The notes under the pieces were generated by a model that made no database searches, was not told where the DNA came from, and worked only from the letters and a program-made list of their open reading frames with translations. Source: Anaerolineales bacterium (GTDB lineage: Bacteria > Chloroflexota > Anaerolineae > Anaerolineales > UBA11858). Taken from it: a stretch of 64,000 nt of DNA. Shown here in pieces: positions 8,355-17,216 of the stretch. How positions within the stretch are numbered: position 1 is the stretch's first letter; each line of letters starts with the position of its first letter. A program made the position numbers and the translations under genes. The DNA is taken from assembly GCA_016785015.1 (NCBI GenBank), contig JADHTJ010000008.1, positions 1-64,000 on the forward strand. Reading direction: 5' to 3'.

Positions 8355-9370
8355 TAGCAAATAACTGGTTCAAACGCGTCCCCAAAGTGGAACTTCATCT
8401 TCACCTTGAGGGAGCAATTCCTTATGATGCCCTCTGGGAACTGGTTAAAAAGTACGGCGGTGACTCTGAAGTGCCCACACTGGACGCATTGTTGCAAAAA
8501 TTCAAGTTCAAAGATTTTCCCCATTTCATCGACACCTGGATTTGGAAAAACCAATTCTTGAGGGAGTATGAAGACTTCACCTTCCTCGCCGAAGCTGTAG
8601 CACGCGATCTACTCGAGCAAAATATCCGCTATGTAGAAGCCTTCTACTCTCCCCCAGATTTTACCGATCGTCACGGTTTGACCACCCAAAAGTTGACCGA
8701 GGCGATCCGAGCCGGATTTGACAGCGTCCCAGAGATTGAGATCAACCTGGTCGCTGACCTGGTGCGGGATTTCGGGCCTGAGAAAGCCGCCGTGACATTG
8801 GCCGAAGTGGCTGAAGTCAAAGAGATGGGAGTCATAGGCATAGGCATTGGCGGTTCGGAGCAGGATTTCCCACCCCAGCCTTTTAAAGATGTCTATGAAC
8901 AGGCGCGCAAGTTCGGTTTCCACACCAGCGCCCATGCCGGAGAAGCCGCGGGAGCAGAATCCGTTTGGGGGGCACTGCGCAGCCTCGAGGTAGAACGCAT
9001 TGGCCATGGCACAAGAGCAGAGGAGCACCCGGCTTTGTTGGATTATCTTGCGGAGCATCAAATCCCCATCGAAATGTGCCCCATCTCCAATGTGCGCACT
9101 GGGGTGGTGGCGTCCATCAAAGAACATCCAGCCAAACGTTATTTCGACCGTGGACTGATGGTGACCATCAACAGTGATGACCCCAAAATGTTCGACAATT
9201 CTATGGCCGAGGAATACCAGCTCTTGGTGGAGCAATTGGGCTTCTCCCGTGACGAAATTCGCACATTGATTTTGAATGGTATCCAGGCATCTTGGATGAT
9301 TGATGAGCAGAAGGATCAAATGAAAGCAACATTCCAGAACGAAGCAGCTTGGGACGATTCAATAGGATAG
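8342..9370 (+). CDS. Adenosine deaminase family amidohydrolase
   Basis: About 342 residues of the adenosine/AMP deaminase TIM-barrel family. Visible metal-site motifs are VELHLHLEG (H-x-H), HAGEAAG (Zn His plus the region of the catalytic Glu), ERIGHGTRA and INSDDP (Zn Asp). It should hydrolytically deaminate adenosine or a related aminopurine; adenine deaminase is a possible alternative within the family. There is no ATG near the conserved N-terminus that avoids overlapping the WD40 gene, so GTG at 8342 (or TTG at 8351, overlapping the WD40 stop) is the probable start. The CAT-like gene begins four bases after its stop. Confidence 0.85.
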   Translation: MGTLIANNWFKRVPKVELHLHLEGAIPYDALWELVKKYGGDSEVPTLDALLQKFKFKDFPHFIDTWIWKNQFLREYEDFTFLAEAVARDLLEQNIRYVEAFYSPPDFTDRHGLTTQKLTEAIRAGFDSVPEIEINLVADLVRDFGPEKAAVTLAEVAEVKEMGVIGIGIGGSEQDFPPQPFKDVYEQARKFGFHTSAHAGEAAGAESVWGALRSLEVERIGHGTRAEEHPALLDYLAEHQIPIEMCPISNVRTGVVASIKEHPAKRYFDRGLMVTINSDDPKMFDNSMAEEYQLLVEQLGFSRDEIRTLILNGIQASWMIDEQKDQMKATFQNEAAWDDSIG

Positions 9371-9374
9371 GTCG

Positions 9375-10016
9375 ATGCGCTATATCGATATGGATTCGTG
9401 GCCCCGGCGGAAGCATTTTGAAATCTACAATGCTTTCGATTATCCCCACATCAACCTGTGTGCTGATGTGGATGTGAGCGCATTCTTTCCAGCCATGAAA
9501 ACTGCTTCGATTTCCTTTACCGTAGCAGTTACCTATCTAGTTGCCAAAGTAGCTAATGGAATGACAGAGTTTCGCTACCGCATCCGAGATGGAAAGGTAA
9601 TTGAGCACGAAGTGGTGCACCCCTCGATCACAATTCTAACTGAGGATGAGTTGTTTAGTTTCTGTACCATTCCCTTCGTGGAAAAATTTTCTGACTTTTG
9701 TGCAAGAGCCAATGAGGCCATTGCGCATTACAAAAAGAATCCCACACTAGAAGATGAACCGGGGCGAGATAACCTTCTTTTTACTACCAATCTGCCTTGG
9801 GTATCTTTCACCAGTATGATGCACCCCATCCACTTGAGCCCCGTGGACTCAGTGCCGCGCATTGCCTGGGGTAAAGTGCGAGATGAGTCTGGAGTGCTCA
9901 AGATGCCGCTGTCAGTGCAAGGCCACCATGGTTTGATGGACGGTCTGCATGTTGGTCGCTATTTCGAGGCGATGCAGGCCAGCTTATCATCTCCTGGAGA
10001 ACTGTTGCATGAATGA
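9375..10016 (+). CDS. Chloramphenicol acetyltransferase-like protein
   Basis: 213 residues, the size of type-A CAT monomers. The catalytic motif HHGLMDGLHVGRYFE (about residues 184-198) matches the H-H-x-x-x-D-G active site. Upstream, the FTTNLPWVSFTSMMHP stretch corresponds to the conserved PWxxF strand. CAT acetylates the 3-hydroxyl of chloramphenicol using acetyl-CoA, but chromosomal homologues in environmental anaerobes may use other acceptors. It sits in a housekeeping-like operon with no mobile element nearby, which argues against recent acquisition as a resistance cassette. Confidence 0.85.
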   Translation: MRYIDMDSWPRRKHFEIYNAFDYPHINLCADVDVSAFFPAMKTASISFTVAVTYLVAKVANGMTEFRYRIRDGKVIEHEVVHPSITILTEDELFSFCTIPFVEKFSDFCARANEAIAHYKKNPTLEDEPGRDNLLFTTNLPWVSFTSMMHPIHLSPVDSVPRIAWGKVRDESGVLKMPLSVQGHHGLMDGLHVGRYFEAMQASLSSPGELLHE

Positions 10017-10194
10017 ACTAAAATTTCAATTTTGGGGTTGGATTCTTTTCGTGATTTGCGCGATTCTGTTTACAGCGTCTGGGGTAAGGGCAAGAGATTT
10101 GCTGACCACGGCGGCCAGCTTGATATTTCTGATGGCCTGTATTGTGTTCATGATCCCGCTCGTAAGAGAACTCAGGAAACCGAACAAAGAGTAG
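10009..10194 (+). CDS. Small two-helix membrane protein
   Basis: 61 residues. Two hydrophobic segments (about 9-24 and 32-50) are joined by a short RARDLL loop, with a basic tail. ATG at 10009 overlaps the last 8 bases of the CAT-like gene, so it is probably translationally coupled. No family recognised. Confidence 0.55.
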   Translation: MNELKFQFWGWILFVICAILFTASGVRARDLLTTAASLIFLMACIVFMIPLVRELRKPNKE

Positions 10195-10202
10195 AAGGAA
10201 AT

Positions 10203-10676
10203 ATGATGAAAAACCCACTCGAAGTGCTTCAAATAATGGATGATATCCGGGCTAAGACCCTAATTTATTTTGAAAGTTTCTCGCAAGAGCAGCTTGACTG
10301 GCGTCCACCCCAAGGTAAAGAAGAAGGGGCCTGGTCATTGGGCGAGGTTTTCATGCACCTGGCCATTGATGAGATCTACTTACGAGAGATGATCGCTAAA
10401 CCATTATTGGAGGGTGTCAAGCCACCCGATGGCATCACCTTCTTACCGCCCCCACCGCCATATGGCACAGCCAAGAATGTGATCCAATATTGGTTCAACC
10501 GCGCTCGTTTGGGAACAAAGATCTATTTCGATAATTGGCCCAACAAGGCAAACATGGCGCTGGTCCATGAAGGCGGACTTCGAGAGATGAACGGGTTGGA
10601 ATGGTTCGAGGGCTATGCCGGGCACGAGGCCTTCCATCATCAGCAGATCGAAGCGCTCATCGCTCAATTGGGTTGA
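10203..10676 (+). CDS. DinB-like protein (second copy)
   Basis: 157 residues. DinB_2-type signatures are WSLGEVFMHLAIDE, where the His is the first metal ligand, and the C-terminal GYAGHEAFHHQQIEALI with further His ligands. A PPPPPYG loop sits mid-protein. AGAAGGAAAT is a good ribosome site for ATG 10203 (a second ATG follows directly). It is distinct from the DinB-like gene at 6940, so the putative operon holds two paralogues. Its stop is one base before the next ATG. Substrate unknown. Confidence 0.8.
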   Translation: MMKNPLEVLQIMDDIRAKTLIYFESFSQEQLDWRPPQGKEEGAWSLGEVFMHLAIDEIYLREMIAKPLLEGVKPPDGITFLPPPPPYGTAKNVIQYWFNRARLGTKIYFDNWPNKANMALVHEGGLREMNGLEWFEGYAGHEAFHHQQIEALIAQLG

Positions 10677-10677
10677 T

Positions 10678-11550
10678 ATGCGTCCAATCGCAACCTTTTC
10701 GATTGTTGCACATGATCCGCTGCGCGACGAATGGGGCGTTGCCGTACAGTCAAAATTTTTGGCTGTGGCCAGCGTTGTCTCTTGGGCACGCGCGGGGGCA
10801 GGTGCAATCGCCACGCAAGCACGCGCCAACCTGAACTACGGTCCACAGGGTTTGGATATCTTAGAAGATGGGATATCTGCAAAACAAACGATCAAAAAAC
10901 TCACATCCGAAGACGATGGCCGGGATTATCGTCAAGTGGGAATTGTCGATCAGCAAGGCAAGGCTTTCGCTTACACCGGTTCAGCGTGCAAAGCATGGGC
11001 TGGACACTTGATTGGAGAGGCCTATGCCTGCCAAGGCAATATTCTGTTCCCCGGCACGATCGAAGCGATGGCCGAGCAATTCGAGCAGGTACGCGTTGGG
11101 GAAGGTGAACTCGCTGACTGGTTGGTGGCTGCTCTGAAAGCGGGTCAAGCTGCTGGCGGTGACAGCCGGGGAAGACAATCGGCAGGAGTATTAGTCGTAC
11201 GCAAAGCCGGGGGTTATGGCGGCAATAATGACCGTTACATTGATCTGCGCGTCGACGATGACCCAGAGCCAATCAAAAAACTTCAACTTCTCTTGGATAA
11301 GCATCATCTTTATTATGGTGAAACCAACCCAGGTGACCTGATCCCATTGTCGGAGATTGCCGCTGAGATACAAGGTATTTTGCAGGCAGCTGGTCATGCC
11401 AATATTCCAACAACTGGGGCTTTCGATGAACAGACTCGTGAAGCACTGAAATTGTTGGTTGGTATAGAAAACCTGGAAGAGCGTTGGAATGGCAAGGATG
11501 AACGCATCGATAAGGTTGTTTTTATGTTTTTACAAGGTAAATACAAATAA
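10678..11550 (+). CDS. DUF1028 protein (Ntn-hydrolase-like) with C-terminal helical domain
   Basis: 290 residues. The N-terminal about 215 residues are DUF1028: MRPIATFSIVAHDPLRDEWG, AGAGAIATQARAN, YTGSACKAWAGH, and GGDSRGRQSAGVLVV followed by the DLRVDDD strand. DUF1028 resembles N-terminal-nucleophile hydrolases, but its reaction is unknown. The C-terminal about 75 residues resemble a peptidoglycan-binding-type small helical domain (EIAAEIQGILQAAG...FDEQTREALKLLVG). It is the last gene of the putative run starting at 6940. Confidence 0.85.
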   Translation: MRPIATFSIVAHDPLRDEWGVAVQSKFLAVASVVSWARAGAGAIATQARANLNYGPQGLDILEDGISAKQTIKKLTSEDDGRDYRQVGIVDQQGKAFAYTGSACKAWAGHLIGEAYACQGNILFPGTIEAMAEQFEQVRVGEGELADWLVAALKAGQAAGGDSRGRQSAGVLVVRKAGGYGGNNDRYIDLRVDDDPEPIKKLQLLLDKHHLYYGETNPGDLIPLSEIAAEIQGILQAAGHANIPTTGAFDEQTREALKLLVGIENLEERWNGKDERIDKVVFMFLQGKYK

Positions 11551-11595
11551 GTATTTATCAGAAAGTGTATTAGTCAGAAGGATGGTAAACAGTAT

Positions 11596-11751
11596 TGTCA
11601 CTCTGAGCGCAGCGAAAAATCCCTGCGGCGTTCGATACATTTAACCCGCGCAGGCATGAAATCTCGCACGGTATCAGGGATTCCCTTCGACAGGCTCAAG
11701 GCAGGCTTCGTCGCTTCAGCCGCTTCGCTTCCTGCGCTCCTCAGAATGACA
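11596..11751. repeat. MITE-like repeat, copy 1
   Basis: Begins TGTCACTCTGAGCG and ends CTCAGAATGACA, i.e. imperfect terminal inverted repeats around a variable core with internal complementary segments. Related copies are at 15795 and 29414, and a diverged one near 17055. No ORF of its own. It accounts for most of the 397-base gap between DUF1028 and the lipoprotein; I see nothing else convincing in that gap. Confidence 0.65.
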
Positions 11752-11947
11752 CAGCACGGTGTGCGCCATCCTTCTGTCCACTACTGTATTTATCAAAATT
11801 TGGCACGCAGAGCGACGCTGATCGACGCTGTTGCAATATGACTTCAAGGAAAGAACAGATGAGATCATGAAAAAAAAGCTGTTTTGACTGGCAGGGCAAA
11901 CCATAAATCAAATTGCAACTGAGAAGGGTTATGAAAGGAGTGTAATT

Positions 11948-13351
11948 ATGAAGCATCGAAATAGATTACTAATAGGCTTGTTCATTTCATTAGTGTTCCT
12001 GCTTGCTTCATGCGATCTCAGCTCGGTCACGCCATCCGTCGAGTCACCATCGCAAAACAGCATACGCGCCAAACAAACCAACAAGCTTTCACAATCCAAT
12101 CAAATCATCTACACGCACATCCACTCTCCTGAAAATGGGAACATCGCTGTGCGCGTTGACTTGCCCATCCAACCCCGTTACGGAAAGAGTGCTCCAATTG
12201 TCGTCGTTGTTTCAACCTGGTTTGTAGAGAAATATAACCAGAAAAAAGTACCGTTCCATTTGGAATATAATCCCGTCGAAGTGGGCGCTATCAGCATCAG
12301 TCACATGTGGCCAGGGAAGACCGACCAGGAAACCAAGATCAGCAGCGATGGAGAGTATGACTGGGGCGGACCGGATAGCCTGGCAGCACTGCGGGATACG
12401 ATCCGATTCGCCTTAGGTGTGATTCCCGATATCGAGGGAAAATACTTGCATGAGCTCATCTCAGTTGAGCCCCTTTATAACAATGTCGGCATGTTTGCCT
12501 CCTCCCACGCTGGAGTTGTAGCTACGAACGTCCTGGCTTATTACGGAGAAGACCTTCAGGGGTTGAAATACTTTGTCGGGCGGGAAAATCCCACCATGGC
12601 AGAGATGTATCCCTTGGAAATCGGCCACTTCGGCGAGCGTCGCCGTCCGATCTACAACCCTTATTACGATCATCAAGCATATTCACCAACCAGCATTGCG
12701 GTGGATTATGCGCATCTGAATTGGATCCAAAATGAAACCTACCCAGAGGGGCGGCCGGTCTTCGAAGTTCCTGGTGAAGAGGATTATGTGCTAGATGAAA
12801 AGGGCCCGCAAATCATGGGAAAGCGTTGGTTCTCAAATGCTCTTACCCAAGCTCTGCTGGATAATGGTATTTTCAATTTAGATACTTGGCCAACAGATGT
12901 GGCTACGCCTCAACAAACAGCTGATTTTTGGCCTTATCGCATCACGGTGTACAACTATGCCGCCATTGGTGAAAAGCTGCCTGAATTGCGCGTTCTGATT
13001 CCATTTGCCAGCTTGGATCACGTCCAAACCGCGCCTGACAAACCCCATATCCGTCAGGCTTACGATGGCTTTCAAAAAGAGGCCGGCTTGTGGACTCGCC
13101 TGAACTGTGACTTGGTTTATGTGCAATCGGAAATCCATCCCAGTGCCAGTTTATCGCTGGGCTTTCCAGACAACGGCGCCAACACCGAGCCTGAAGATTG
13201 GTATGCCGAAGCAGAATATTGGGGCTTTGAAGGAAGATTGGCGGGCGAAATGACCGCCAAATCCATCCCCCTGGCGGGAATTGCCGAGATGGCTGACCGC
13301 GTCTGGGCGGATAATTGGGAACTAAATTTAGATACTATGCTCTACCCTTAA
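11948..13351 (+). CDS. Lipoprotein, possible alpha/beta-hydrolase-like domain
   Basis: 467 residues. The N-terminus is a lipoprotein signal with lipobox LLASC (Cys about residue 22), so the protein should be membrane-tethered outside the cytoplasm. The body has a hydrophobic strand (APIVVVVSTWFV), a SSHAG motif (near residue 182) that could be a nucleophile elbow variant, and late H-containing segments, reminiscent of alpha/beta hydrolases; I cannot assign a family firmly. GAAAGGAGTG gives a good ribosome site. It stands alone between repeat elements. Confidence 0.65.
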   Translation: MKHRNRLLIGLFISLVFLLASCDLSSVTPSVESPSQNSIRAKQTNKLSQSNQIIYTHIHSPENGNIAVRVDLPIQPRYGKSAPIVVVVSTWFVEKYNQKKVPFHLEYNPVEVGAISISHMWPGKTDQETKISSDGEYDWGGPDSLAALRDTIRFALGVIPDIEGKYLHELISVEPLYNNVGMFASSHAGVVATNVLAYYGEDLQGLKYFVGRENPTMAEMYPLEIGHFGERRRPIYNPYYDHQAYSPTSIAVDYAHLNWIQNETYPEGRPVFEVPGEEDYVLDEKGPQIMGKRWFSNALTQALLDNGIFNLDTWPTDVATPQQTADFWPYRITVYNYAAIGEKLPELRVLIPFASLDHVQTAPDKPHIRQAYDGFQKEAGLWTRLNCDLVYVQSEIHPSASLSLGFPDNGANTEPEDWYAEAEYWGFEGRLAGEMTAKSIPLAGIAEMADRVWADNWELNLDTMLYP

Positions 13352-13404
13352 ACTGCAAGGTTCGTTCTGAACAAGAATGTTATGAATTTTACAAGTATCA
13401 TTCG

Positions 13405-13529
13405 TGACTCTACTGAAAACAGCCACCTAGCGAGTTTCCCGCCGGAATATATGGGGTGTGGTTGTTCCGCAACCACACCCCATATATTCCGGCGGAAGCC
13501 CTTGACTGGTAGTTTTTTCAGTGGAGTCA
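13405..13529. repeat. Nested hairpin repeat, copy 2
   Basis: Perfect 26-bp inner arms (13439-13464 and 13470-13495, 5-base loop) are enclosed by imperfect outer arms that begin TGACTC-ACTGAAAA and end TTTTCAGT-GAGTCA. TCATTCGTG occurs directly repeated at both outer edges, like a target duplication. The inner sequence (CCGCCGGAATATATGGGG) is nearly the same as copy 4 at 44.8 kb. Confidence 0.75.
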
Positions 13530-13577
13530 TTCGTGGCATTGGTGTCATTCGTCGTCATTCGTGATAAAAGGAAAGCA

Positions 13578-14555
13578 ATGTCCAATAAAACCCTTGACCC
13601 TTCAGAAGTGCGTTTCTTCAGTGGCAGTTCTCATCCCAAATTGGCAATGAACATTGCTAAACATCTTGGTGTGGAATTAGAAGAAACTCACATCAGCCGT
13701 TTCAGCAATGACAACCTTTATATTCAATTAGGGGAAAGCGTGCGCTCACGGAATGTCTACATTGTGCAGTCGCTCAATCCGCCAGTCAACGACCATTTAG
13801 TTGAGCTGTTGATGATGTTGGATATCGCCAAGGCTGCCTCGGCGCGTGAAATCCATGCCATCATCCCCTACTTCTCCTTTGCCCGTTCCGATAAAAAGGA
13901 TGCGCCGCGTATTTCTATTACAGCGCGGTTGGTCGCCGATCTGCTACAAACCGCTGGCGCGACACATGTGATGACCATGACGCTGCACTCCCCTCAAGTG
14001 CACGGCTTTTTCCCCATGCCTGCCGACCCTCTCACCAGCCGACCCGTCTTCAAGCGCCATTTCAAAGAACGCGATCTCAACAATGCGATCATCGTCGCAG
14101 GTGATATGGGACAAGCCAAATCTGCATCACGCTTTGCAGACGATCTCGGTTTACCGGTAGCCGCGGGAAATAAGGAACGTGTCTCAGATACTGAAGTGCG
14201 TTTCCGTGGCATGGTCGGTGCACAGCTCAGCGGGATGAAAAAAGCCCTGATCTATGATGATGAAATTTCCACTGGCGGCACAATCCTGGAACTCAGCAAA
14301 CACTTGATCGAAGAGGGTATCAAAGAAATTTGGGTCGCCTGCACACACGGGGTCTTTGTCAGAGATGGGTTAGAAAAACTTGTTGCCGTTCCTGAAATCA
14401 AAGAAGTGGTCACCACTGACACTGTGCCCATTCCAGAAGAAAAACGACACCCTAAATTAAAAATCCTTTCGGTGGGGCATATTTTTGGTGAAGCCATCCG
14501 CTATAACTACACTCGCCAGTCTATCGGAGATCTATTTGTGTTTGGAGACGTATAA
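13578..14555 (+). CDS. prs: Ribose-phosphate pyrophosphokinase (PRPP synthetase)
   Basis: 325 residues, about standard length. It makes PRPP from ribose 5-phosphate and ATP for nucleotide, His and Trp synthesis. Features: FFSGSSHPKLAMNIAKHLG, RSRNVYIVQSLNPPVNDHLVELL, IPYFSFARSDKK, the THVMTMTLHSPQVHGFF segment of the flexible loop, and the PRPP-binding DDEISTGGTI (D-D-x-x-S/T-G-G-T) motif. AAAGGAAAGCA supports ATG 13578. A few positions differ from classical PrsA (YFSFARSDKK versus YYGYARQDRK), so it may be a divergent class. The M24 peptidase begins 3 bases after its stop. Confidence 0.9.
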   Translation: MSNKTLDPSEVRFFSGSSHPKLAMNIAKHLGVELEETHISRFSNDNLYIQLGESVRSRNVYIVQSLNPPVNDHLVELLMMLDIAKAASAREIHAIIPYFSFARSDKKDAPRISITARLVADLLQTAGATHVMTMTLHSPQVHGFFPMPADPLTSRPVFKRHFKERDLNNAIIVAGDMGQAKSASRFADDLGLPVAAGNKERVSDTEVRFRGMVGAQLSGMKKALIYDDEISTGGTILELSKHLIEEGIKEIWVACTHGVFVRDGLEKLVAVPEIKEVVTTDTVPIPEEKRHPKLKILSVGHIFGEAIRYNYTRQSIGDLFVFGDV

Positions 14556-14558
14556 TTT

Positions 14559-15749
14559 ATGAGCATCATTCAGGAAAAAACTAATCAAGCCATCGGCATT
14601 CTAAAAGAACTGAATATCGACCTGTGGTTGACCTTTGTACGCGAAACTTCGGGCGTTCGTGACCCAATTTTAAATTTCATCTTCGGCCCCGAAGACCTGA
14701 CCTGGCCCAGCGCTTTGATTTTCACTCAAAGCGGAGAACGCATCGCCATCGTCGGGCGCTTCGAAGCCGAGGCTGTGAAACGCCTGGGAGTATATGATCC
14801 CGTTTTGTTCTACGACCAATCTATTCAGCCAACTCTGATCAAGACATTGGAACAACTAGACCCTCAACAGATCGCCATCAACACTTCCAAGAATAACGTG
14901 CATGCCGACGGGCTAACTCATGGCCTGTATGAGATTTTGTCGGGATACTTGGAAGAAACTTCTTTTGCAGATCGATTGACTTCTGCCGAGAGGATCATCA
15001 ATGCTCTACGCGGCCGCAAGACTCCCTCGGAGGTGGCGCGCATCGGTCAGGCCATTACTGTTACCGAGGAGATCTACCAACGCGCTTTTGACTTCTTACG
15101 CCCCGGCATGACTGAGAAACAGGTTGGCGAGTTCATGCACAGCCTGTTAGATGAATACAACGTAGACACCGCCTGGAGCTACGATCACTGTCCTGCCTTC
15201 AACACCGGCCCGGACTCTCCTGTCGGTCACGGCGGCCCCACGGATTTGGTCATCGAACCTGGGCATTTGCTGCACTTTGACTTTGGTGTCAAGCAAGACG
15301 ATTACTGCTCCGACATCCAGCGCATGGGATACGTGCTGCGTCCTGGCGAAACTGAACCCGCTGCTGAAGTTCAGCGCGGCTTCGAGACCGTACTAAAGGC
15401 CATCGATGCGGCTGTCGAGGTTCTCAAGCCTAGCGTTTCGGGACAAGAAGTCGATGCAGCTGCTCGGGGTGTGGTCACTGGCGCAGGATACCCTGAATAT
15501 AAATACGCCACCGGCCACCAACTTGGCCGCGTGGCGCACGATGGTGGCACACTATTAGGTCCAGCCTGGGAACGTTATGGGGATACACCCTTCCAGAAAG
15601 TTGAAGCGGGCCATGTTTACACCATCGAGCCTGGCCTGATGGTAGAAAACTACGGCTATATCGGACTGGAAGAAGATGTACTTGTGACAGAAAACGGTGT
15701 GGAATACCTTTCTGTCCCACAGCGTGAATTAATCCTGATCCAACCCTAA
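14559..15749 (+). CDS. M24 family metallopeptidase (Xaa-Pro aminopeptidase-like)
   Basis: 396 residues. An N-terminal creatinase-type domain (about 1-150) precedes the pita-bread catalytic domain. Metal ligands are visible in HFDFGVKQDDYCSDI (two Asp), GHQLG (His), TIEPGL (Glu) and GLEEDVLVTENG (Glu). It likely removes N-terminal residues preceding proline or cleaves dipeptides. It follows prs closely and is probably co-transcribed. Confidence 0.88.
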   Translation: MSIIQEKTNQAIGILKELNIDLWLTFVRETSGVRDPILNFIFGPEDLTWPSALIFTQSGERIAIVGRFEAEAVKRLGVYDPVLFYDQSIQPTLIKTLEQLDPQQIAINTSKNNVHADGLTHGLYEILSGYLEETSFADRLTSAERIINALRGRKTPSEVARIGQAITVTEEIYQRAFDFLRPGMTEKQVGEFMHSLLDEYNVDTAWSYDHCPAFNTGPDSPVGHGGPTDLVIEPGHLLHFDFGVKQDDYCSDIQRMGYVLRPGETEPAAEVQRGFETVLKAIDAAVEVLKPSVSGQEVDAAARGVVTGAGYPEYKYATGHQLGRVAHDGGTLLGPAWERYGDTPFQKVEAGHVYTIEPGLMVENYGYIGLEEDVLVTENGVEYLSVPQRELILIQP

Positions 15750-15794
15750 GTAAGTAATTGTATGAACCTTATTTTCAAATATTTCTTCTTCATC

Positions 15795-15941
15795 TGTCAC
15801 TCTGAGCGAAGCGAAGAGTCTCCCGCCCTCACCAAGGGCGCACCTTCAATGGGACAAAGATTCTCACCTGCACTTGCGGCGCAGGTGCAAATATCACCCC
15901 TTGCCAAAGGCACGCCTACGGCGACGGGGTTCAGAATGACA
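15795..15941. repeat. MITE-like repeat, copy 2
   Basis: Starts TGTCACTCTGAGCGAAGCG and ends TTCAGAATGACA. Contains an internal hairpin (CACCTGCACTTGCGGCGCAGGTG). It occupies most of the M24 peptidase - aldo/keto reductase gap. Confidence 0.65.
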
Positions 15942-16030
15942 AATCGTGATCGATTCAATATTTCTTCTTCATGGAGTAAATTACTAAAAAACTCACAGAT
16001 ATGGAAAGTAGTTTCTAAAGGAGAAAACAG

Positions 16031-17029
16031 ATGTTAACACGTATATTGGGAAAAAGCGGTCTAGAAGTCAGCGCCCTGGGTATGGGTTGTTGGGCCATCG
16101 GCGGTCCGTGGACTTGGACTCAACCTGGACATGATCCTTTCCCTGCTGGTTGGGGAGTCATTGATGATCAAGAATCGATCCGCGCCATCCAAACAAGTTT
16201 AGATTTGGGGATCAATTTCTTCGATACCGCCGCGAATTACGGCGCAGGTCATAGTGAAATTGTCCTGGGCAAAGCGTTAACGGGTCACCGCACCAATGTG
16301 GTCATCGCTACCAAATTTGGGCATATGGTCAACGAAGCTGAGAAAGCGGTCTACGCCGACAACGATCAGATTCTCAAGAACGTGCGCCAGGATGTAGAAA
16401 ACAGCCTGCGCCGCTTAGATAGCGACTATATCGACATCTACCAACTCCACGAAGCACAATACGAGCCCGAGCGGACCCTGGAGTTGCGCGGTGTGTTGGA
16501 AGAACTCGTGAGTGAAGGGAAAATCCGCTGGTACGGCTGGAGCACTGATTTGGTCGATCGTGCACGTCTCTTTGCCGACGGTGAACATTGCACCGCCATC
16601 CAATTCCAACTCAACGCCCTATTCGACAACCCCGAGATGCGTCAGCTTTGTGCCGATTTTAATATGGCAGGCATCAACAAGGACCCTCTGCACCGCGGTA
16701 TTCTCACTGGTAAGTTCACCTTCAAAACCAACTTCCCAGATGACGATATCCGTAGCAGGATAAACTTCGAAGATGCACGTTTGGCCTGGCGGCTCAAGGC
16801 TGTCGATGCCCTTAGAGATGTGTTCACTTCGAGTGGACGCACAATGCCTCAGGGCGCACTGGCCTATATCTGGGCATTAGACGAGCGCATGGTGCCCATA
16901 CCCGGTTTCAAAACCATCCAACAAGTTAAAGATAACGCCGGAGCGATGGCTTATGGCCCTCTCACATCTGCTGAGATGAACCAAATCGATCAAATCGTAG
17001 CTGAGTTTAGACCGCCTGAAACTGAATAG
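16031..17029 (+). CDS. Aldo/keto reductase
   Basis: 332-residue (alpha/beta)8 oxidoreductase. Catalytic tetrad elements are visible: FFDTAANYGAGHSE (Asp, Tyr), ATKFGH (Lys) and YQLHEAQ (His). C-terminal NADP-binding region: PIPGFKTIQQVKDNAGA. It probably reduces an aldehyde or ketone with NAD(P)H; substrate unknown. AAAGGAGAAAACAG is the ribosome site. Isolated between two repeat-bearing gaps. Confidence 0.9.
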   Translation: MLTRILGKSGLEVSALGMGCWAIGGPWTWTQPGHDPFPAGWGVIDDQESIRAIQTSLDLGINFFDTAANYGAGHSEIVLGKALTGHRTNVVIATKFGHMVNEAEKAVYADNDQILKNVRQDVENSLRRLDSDYIDIYQLHEAQYEPERTLELRGVLEELVSEGKIRWYGWSTDLVDRARLFADGEHCTAIQFQLNALFDNPEMRQLCADFNMAGINKDPLHRGILTGKFTFKTNFPDDDIRSRINFEDARLAWRLKAVDALRDVFTSSGRTMPQGALAYIWALDERMVPIPGFKTIQQVKDNAGAMAYGPLTSAEMNQIDQIVAEFRPPETE

Positions 17030-17054
17030 AAGTTTCTCAAAATTACTCTTTTAT

Positions 17055-17180
17055 CACACTGAGGGAGCCGCCCAAGGCGCGCCTGTGGCGAGCGACCGAA
17101 GTGTCTCTCGAAATCAGCTTTTCAGATTCTCCGCTCCGCTCACGCCAATGGCGGGCCTGCGGCCTGACGTTTTTAAATAG
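17055..17180. repeat. Diverged MITE-like repeat
   Basis: A CACTGAGGGAGCCG... to ...CGAAGTGTCTC segment and following GC-rich inverted pieces resemble the TGTCACTCTGAG repeats but are degraded. Fills the 187-base gap before the fusion gene. Confidence 0.35.
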
Positions 17181-17216
17181 CACCTAGTTTTCGTTTCTGA
17201 ATCCGAAAAAAATATC

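Noticed and set aside
8609-9319. Minus-strand 236-codon frame opposite the adenosine-deaminase-like gene
   Set aside because: Antisense shadow with no motif or start signal.
9375-10016. Recently acquired antibiotic-resistance cassette (CAT)
   Set aside because: No transposase, integron site or unusual composition nearby; it is embedded in a compact operon.
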